Of a stretch of 64,000 nt of DNA, positions 58,937 to 64,000 are shown piece after piece. The position numbers and the translations under genes are program-made. Source of the DNA: Flabesymbios commensalis (taxonomy: Eukaryota; Annelida; Polychaeta; Terebellida; Flabelligeridae); assembly GCA_964017125.1 (NCBI GenBank), contig OZ024902.1:53188201-53252200 (forward strand). Direction: 5' to 3'. Position 1 is the first letter of the stretch; every line of letters starts with the position of its first letter. The notes below the pieces were generated by a model, which had not been told where the DNA came from, ran no database searches, and saw only the letters and a list, made by a program, of their open reading frames with translations.

Positions 58937-61900
58937 CTATGAAATAAATCAATGAATAGTTATGTAGTGGACAAAATAATAAGAAAAAATAATCAATTTA
59001 AAATAAAACAGAAAAAAAAAATTCTCAGCCTCCCTGTTGATTAATATTACTTGTACATGTACAACAATAAATATACGCCCTACAAGCATGTCCACAGAAC
59101 AGTCGCATGCATTGCAACCACATGATTTGACTGTCAACAAATACTTTAAAAACTCTCAGAATTACCAGTTTCACCAGTGGTACCCTATAGAGGTCGCTGC
59201 TCAGTTACAGAGTATGAAAGACGAGGGAGGAGATCAAGACACAGAAATAAATTGACCTCAAGACAGTAATGGAGAAAAGGCACAGAAAACACACTACAGT
59301 ATAATCAAGGGCTTTATACAAGCAGTTTTAAAATAATTGAGTATAGAATAAAAATTTCCAGTCTCAATTTTTGTTCATTTAATGTTTTTTCTGTATAGTG
59401 AAATGTATTTCATATGTTGTCATTTAGTCATTTGAATATCAAACCTAGGCCTTAAACATTCACATGTTTGCCGCAGTTAGGTTTGATATATAACCATGGC
59501 CAAATGTTGCATTCTAGAGTTAATAAACAGCACCGGTAAAATTTTGAACATTTTTTGACCAATGAATGCTTGGGTGATCAAGTCTAACACTAAAAATGAT
59601 ACTGATCATACAAAAATGATCAATCATTTAAAATGCTTTGTTTTAAAAATAATACTGACCCCCCTCCCCCTTCGGGAATTAAAAATATAGGTATATTAGA
59701 AAATACAGTATTTTTTCTAATGAATGCCTATATTCTAATAAAGATCCGCCCCCCTGATTTAAAAATAAAACACATGATCATGTACACTATATGAGCATTA
59801 AAAACTACTGTAATAAGGGCCCATCCCCCCCTGTGATCTCAGGGGGTATTGTAATTAACGCCCCAGACTCTTAAAGAATAAATATGTTATGTGCAACTAA
59901 CAAAGTGTCAGTGGATGGCATATTCCACAAAATATAGGCCCTATTAAAAATAGCAAATACACATATTTATTCTAATAAACGTCCTGCTTGGTAATTAGAA
60001 TACCCCCTAAGGCTAGAGCGGGAGTGAGCACTTATTAGAGCAGTTTGATATGGCTACATAATGTACCATGATTGTGGATATCATTTTCAAATCAGCAGAG
60101 TGTGTATTCGAATATGGGCGTTTATTAGAAGAAATAATGTAAATCATTTTAGATTTTTTTGCGTGAAACTGAAGGAGGTGCCAATCACCACCCACCTATA
60201 CGAAATGCTATACGTATTTCTGAAGATTGTGAGCATATGCGAAAGCCTCTAAGTTTTACCAGTAATGTAGCATGAAAAAAGTTCCTTTTGTGTACACGTC
60301 ATCTATTATTAGGTTAAAATGAAATGGCCAACATGGCCTAAATTGGAATGTGACAGCATTCGTTTTCCACTTTGTTCAAAGTCATTAGTTAGCTGTATCC
60401 AAGATTAGACATGAGGAAGATTTAACTAGTACAAATATCATGCTCACAATGGTAGAAGAAACAAACAAGTGCACAGACAGTATTTGTGAATACCTTGGAT
60501 GGGAGAAAATAACTAGAATGGAACTATTTCTTTAAAAAATGTGTCATTATTCACTGTTTTACAGTATTGAAATCTGATTGACCAATTTTTGCACCAAATA
60601 GGGTTGTAACACTTAAATAGCTAAATTGAATAAATTAAATTTTCACCCATTTGAAGGGGTGTCCTCGCTACTGCGAGCAACAAATTTAAGTGGGTGAAAA
60701 CTACTCATATTTGTTTTTAACATGCTTAATTTGAGATTAAACATATTCAAAACTTGATGTTTAACCCTTAAAGCGTTGAATTATTTTTAAATAAACCATG
60801 GAGCTCAAAGGGTTTTTTCAATGTCTTAGTCAGCTCTTTCTGATTCATTTGAATAGCTATGTTATAGGTCTACGGCCATTATAAAAAGTTTTACTTTTTA
60901 CAGCGCGGGGATAGACTTTAGTCGTACGACTAAAGTCTATCCCCGCGCTGTAAAAAGTAAAACTATTTATAATGGCCGTAGACCTATAACATAGCTATCC
61001 CCACGCTGTAAGGGTTAAGCACACATTTTATTCCCCAATAGTGATTTCATTGGTTACTAAAACTAATTAAAATATTAGAGTTGTAAGGGTTAATATCAAC
61101 CTCTCTTGTTTGTTCTGGTGTAATTACTCCGTCATCCCACAAGTTAGCTGAGGCATGCAGAGCACTACATTTATCTGTTATCTCCTGTTCTACAGCAGCC
61201 ATCAGCTTCCCCCTCACAGCGGGTGGTATATCAACGCCTTCAGGAAACCTACTCTAAATCACAAACATATATCGTCAATTTCGAAGCACCTAGTTAGGTT
61301 ACCTGCAATAATCCCAGTGACCTTCCAAATTTACTGTTCTCAATTTGTCATTTTCTGTGGCATTATTGAATAAGATACAATTTGCAATCATGAATGTGAA
61401 AATGTGTTAGCCACAAATATGAAACCCAAATTTCTTGCAGTGCAATTCATTACTTTATATTAATTGAATCACCATCGATCTAACCAAAATGTATTCCTGT
61501 TATAAATAAATTAAATTAGCGTTTCACTGAAAATATCCTCAATGAAACAATTTATTTTAGTCTTAGACAATTATATGTATCATTAGCATGATAAGTGTAT
61601 ATCTTCCATAATATCATATACCTGTATCATATTATCAATAAGCTGCTGGGAAGGCATCAATCCTATCTTAGCATTAGGCCATGAAAACATAAATCTGGGA
61701 TTAAAAGAACGACCTGCCTACAAATAAAAGTTTCATAACTTAAAATCCAGGGCATACCAATACATTCATTAAAATGCATAGATACAAAACACATACTGGG
61801 TAATATTACATATATGTGACCCATCTGCACAAAGTCAGGTGACCCAACATTTTTCAGGAAATAAGATGATGCAATTATGTAAAAGAGAAGAAATGAGCTA

Positions 61901-62788
61901 TTTATCAAACTGACAGTCTTTGTCTTTATTCGAACCAAAGTAAGGATTTTTAAACATTGTAAATATGATTGCTAAAAAAGAAGAGAAATCCCACAAAATA
62001 AACATTTATTCCCTCTTTTTTTTTTATTTATGATTTAAAATAATTTTCAATAATTCCAAATAAATCCCCCAAAAGGATGATTTTATCATTAAAAATGTTA
62101 TCAATTAAATTACATGTAAATATGTTTAAATGTAGATAACTAATATATTATTAATCAATGTATTCAATAAAATAAAGAAATTGAAAATTTGTGGTACCTT
62201 ATAATTTATGGCATTTCAGCAGAACGTTGCGATGCCACTGATTATGTGCAGATGGGTAACATATGTATACAGAGTACTACTACTACTAGGGGTCACATAT
62301 TTAGATCTGAAAGAACTAAATCAATATAATATCCAGTCAAGTACTAAGTAGGCCTATTAAAGTTTTTGAACCAAAAATTATCAAAGTGTGTAATTATAAT
62401 GTAATTATAAACAAAGACACATATAAAAATTATAGCTGTGTTTTAAATAAGGTCTTTCTTTGAACACTGAGCATAATTCCAGCAGTTAACCATTTATTTT
62501 TTAATGCAGATCATTAAAAAAATATGTAATGTTACAAACTGACTGGTCATTTGAACTTGAAGATAAATTTACCATCATGTAGTTTGTTGTACCAATGCTG
62601 TTGCCAACAACTAGAGTGACTTTCGGAACATGAGTGGTGGCTACACTAGACATGAGCGAACTATGTCCCTTCAATCGTTTGCCTATATCTTCACCTTTAA
62701 GATGAACAGTTGGAAAAAAAGTTATTATAGTATTATATACAAGTATATAAATCCTAGGTTGGAAAACAGCTATTATTGTATTACATAC

Positions 62789-62833
<45 letters not shown>

Positions 62834-63922
62834 TCCAGATGTTGTTTCAACAAAAAGAACTGGTACAGAAGAAACGTAAATGAGATAAAGGTGGGAATAT
62901 GTGTACACACAATCCAGCAATTGATGGTAACTTCACAAAGCAGTAAATTATTATTTTAATCGTTTGTCTGATCTTTAACTGTAAGGTACACATGTAAATT
63001 TCTTGAATAATTACCCTTTTCCATGCCATGTGTATCTGGTGGTGTATTTTGCAGAAAGAGAAGGGGTGTGTTCCGCTGTGTACAGAGTTGTACAAAATGA
63101 GCTCCCTTACAGGCAGCATCCCCAGACATCTCTCCATTATTGGCCACAACTCCAATCAAATATCTAAAAAATAAAAACACTGTTCTGAATGTTTTTGTTC
63201 TGTTCTGAATGTGACAATGTTGTAACTTTCTACACCCTAAAAATCAAAGACAGTATTTGATGAGACAACCAAGTAGCTTTCACTAAAGATGACATTACCC
63301 CTTTTTTTCAAAACATTCAAGCTTGACTGGGCCACATGTATATTAGATCAATCATTTATAAAATAAATTGCCCTGACCCACCACCCCACCCCCCCTCAAA
63401 CCCATCCTTTCATATGTGAAATTGTGTTGCAGGTATTATTGCCTGTCATTTTGACATTACTCACATCCAAATAATAATAGATTACATGTAATACATGTAG
63501 ATCACATTACAAATTATGTGCCATGAAAAAGTAGGCCTAATGCAAATCTAGTTAGAAGAGGTATACAATGTCTTTTTAATTGTAGTGAATTTAAAATCAG
63601 CAATTACAATGATTTAATTGTGAAAAACACATCAAAATCGAAGACCAAACTGTAATGCATGTATAACCGTTCGCTTACAGTAATGCTGTCTCCTTTTACA
63701 TTGATACCCAGCAAACAGACACGTTGGAACAATGATGTTTTATTGTTGGCCCAATGTCTGCGACGCTGGCCCAACATTAAAAAATCATTGTTCTAACGTG
63801 TCCTGTTGGCTGGGTATATCTATCACTTACCCATTCAGATGAGCAAACCCAGTGACTAGACCTGTACCATACATAGCTTTGAATTCATGGAACTTGCTAC
63901 CATCCAAGATGCGAGCTAGAAC
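58850..63922 (-). CDS. MCCC2-like: MCCC2-like carboxyltransferase, last six exons (5' part outside window)
   Basis: Six exons join to 232 codons plus stop: complement of 63831-63922, 63015-63163, 62573-62694, 61622-61717, 61101-61253 and 58850-58936. All introns are GT-AG and all phases agree. The translation aligns end to end with the C-terminal carboxyltransferase half of methylcrotonoyl-CoA carboxylase beta chain, the mitochondrial leucine-breakdown subunit that moves carboxyl from biotin to 3-methylcrotonyl-CoA. Shared marks are [76 protein letters not shown] and the final IRM. However, the acyl-CoA/oxyanion glycine motifs differ: GGSYGAGNYGM in the family is [11 protein letters not shown] here, TGFMVG is PPDTHG, and MGGEQAA is MPSQQLI. 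I infer a diverged paralog, perhaps a pseudo-enzyme; open frames and intact splice sites argue against a dead pseudogene. Confidence 0.85.
59037..59330 (+). pseudogene. pogo/Tigger-like (Tc1/mariner) transposase C-terminal relic
   Basis: The plus frame reads [20 protein letters not shown], then [20 protein letters not shown] and AAQLQ. This matches the segment around the last catalytic Asp in DDE_1 transposases: 'P...T..LQPlDlsVNKpfK..l...f..WY...v..QL'. The Asp of QPHD is retained. A stop follows the acidic stretch at 59253-59255, and [18 protein letters not shown] continues in the same frame. Only this end is present, antisense within the last intron of the MCCC2-like gene. Confidence 0.6.
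60600..60760. mobile_element. hairpin MITE relative, copy H5
   Basis: TTTTCACCCATTTGAAGGGG and AAATTTAAGTGGGTGAAAA pair around TCCTCGCTACTGCGAGCAAC (60641-60700), recalling H1-H4. The left flank AGGGTTGTAAC resembles the family end; the right end merges with the next element. Confidence 0.55.
60761..61018. mobile_element. TTAACCCTT MITE containing a 146-bp spacerless palindrome
   Basis: Ends TTAACCCTTAAAGCG and CGCTGTAAGGGTTAA. Inside, 60853-60925 and 60926-60998 are reverse complements over 73 bp with one mismatch and no spacer, centred on AGTCGTACGACT. It lies in the last intron of the MCCC2-like gene, 80 bp from the penultimate exon's donor side. Relatives: 29861-29988 and 32785-33017. 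Confidence 0.85.
61101..61253 (-). CDS. MCCC2-like: MCCC2-like exon
   Basis: Acceptor GTGATTTAG; 51 codons beginning [20 protein letters not shown] and ending [19 protein letters not shown], before GTTGATA. The WDDG-I-P--TR segment is conserved across the family. Confidence 0.85.
61254..61621. other. MCCC2-like intron
   Basis: AT-rich, no embedded element or gene recognised. Confidence 0.7.
61622..61717 (-). CDS. MCCC2-like: MCCC2-like exon
   Basis: Acceptor TATTTGTAG; 32 codons in phase 0, [20 protein letters not shown] then [12 protein letters not shown]; donor CAG before GTATATG. The family's MGGEQAA is MPSQQLI. Confidence 0.85.
61718..62572. other. MCCC2-like intron
   Basis: AT-rich intron. 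A plus-strand TACTACTACTA microsatellite lies at about 62277-62288; otherwise nothing is recognised. Confidence 0.7.
62573..62694 (-). CDS. MCCC2-like: MCCC2-like exon with altered glycine-rich motif
   Basis: Acceptor CATCTTAAAG; reads [19 protein letters not shown], then [22 protein letters not shown], and ends at ATGATG before GTAAAT. The position of the family's GGSYGAGNYGM carries Asn, Ile and Thr instead of glycine, tyrosine and alanine. Confidence 0.85.
62790..62830. repeat. (TA)n microsatellite in an MCCC2-like intron
   Basis: About 20 TA dinucleotides, intronic. Confidence 0.95.
63015..63163 (-). CDS. MCCC2-like: MCCC2-like exon
   Basis: Acceptor TTTTTTAG; reads [20 protein letters not shown] then [19 protein letters not shown]. 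It ends GAAAAGG before GTAATTA (phase 1). The family's TGFMVG motif should follow the QN but is replaced by TPPDTHG. Confidence 0.85.
63705..63816. mobile_element. 112-bp TACCCAGC palindromic MITE inside an intron
   Basis: Ends TACCCAGC and GCTGGGTA. Arms CAAACAGACACGTTGGAACA / GTTCTAACGTGTCCTGTTG and inner TTGGCCCAATG / GGCCCAACATT around TCTGCGACGC. It belongs to the family complete at 37576-37684 and lies 14 bp past the GTAAGTG donor of exon 63831-63922. Confidence 0.8.
63831..63922 (-). CDS. MCCC2-like: MCCC2-like exon (first in window)
   Basis: It starts after TTTTTGAG in phase 0 ([19 protein letters not shown]...) and ends AATGG before GTAAGTG, leaving two bases of a Gly codon completed by the next exon. 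This is the best-conserved exon. Confidence 0.85.
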
Positions 63923-64000
63923 CTCAAAAATTATAAACATTCAAGATAGATATCATGACCATTTCGCAATGATTTTTTTTGTAGTAACATATTTATTTAT

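Overview
This is a gene-poor, repeat-dense stretch of an animal nuclear genome. The one host gene has short exons with GT-AG introns. The rest is LINE tails, tRNA-derived SINEs, palindromic MITEs, fold-back elements and satellites, plus one 200-base assembly gap (30044-30243). Frequent TAGGCCTA-type words and the repeat style suggest a marine invertebrate, perhaps a hemichordate or echinoderm. That is an impression from sequence style, not a demonstrated identification. I see no bacterial-type operon, CRISPR array, rRNA or true tRNA gene.

Layout. 1-620 holds the minus-strand relic of a LINE. 4315-16210 is an 11.9-kb, nearly identical tandem array built from two modules: M (495 bp, with 20-bp terminal inverted repeats like a DNA transposon) and S (606 bp), ordered M S M SS M SS M SS M S M S M SS M S M. 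About 16.9-22.0 kb is a large inverted structure whose arms are tandem ~165-bp units. Its interior carries a dispersed GCTAACGTGAC-like motif, a possible LINE 3' end and a 21/63-bp higher-order minisatellite. 23.3-24.1 kb is GC-rich with seven palindromic GTCTG-N4-CAGAC sites. 24532-27674 is a transposon-like element ended by CAGTCACACTGGGA inverted repeats with ~10-bp-phased subterminal repeats. 34.3-37.3 kb and 39.8-40.6 kb are two fold-back elements; the second has arms made of a 20-bp satellite. 40.7-41.6 kb is a LINE tail split by a dimeric tRNA-SINE with a 13-bp target duplication. 41.8-42.85 kb is a ~168-bp tandem repeat. Several small MITE families (TTAA-ended palindromes, TTAACCCTT elements with an internal hairpin, and 109-bp CCCAGCAAACACG elements) recur across the window.

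The one host gene I can support is on the minus strand, 63922 down to 58850. It is the last six exons (232 codons plus stop) of a carboxyltransferase related to methylcrotonoyl-CoA carboxylase beta chain (MCCC2); upstream exons lie beyond the window. Every junction is GT-AG and phase-compatible and the ends match the family, but the glycine-rich catalytic motifs are altered, which suggests a non-catalytic or re-purposed paralog. Its last intron carries a pogo/Tigger-like transposase relic and a 146-bp spacerless palindrome. Two partial relics of an uncharacterised, cysteine-tailed multicopy invertebrate family lie at 48.0 and 53.0 kb.
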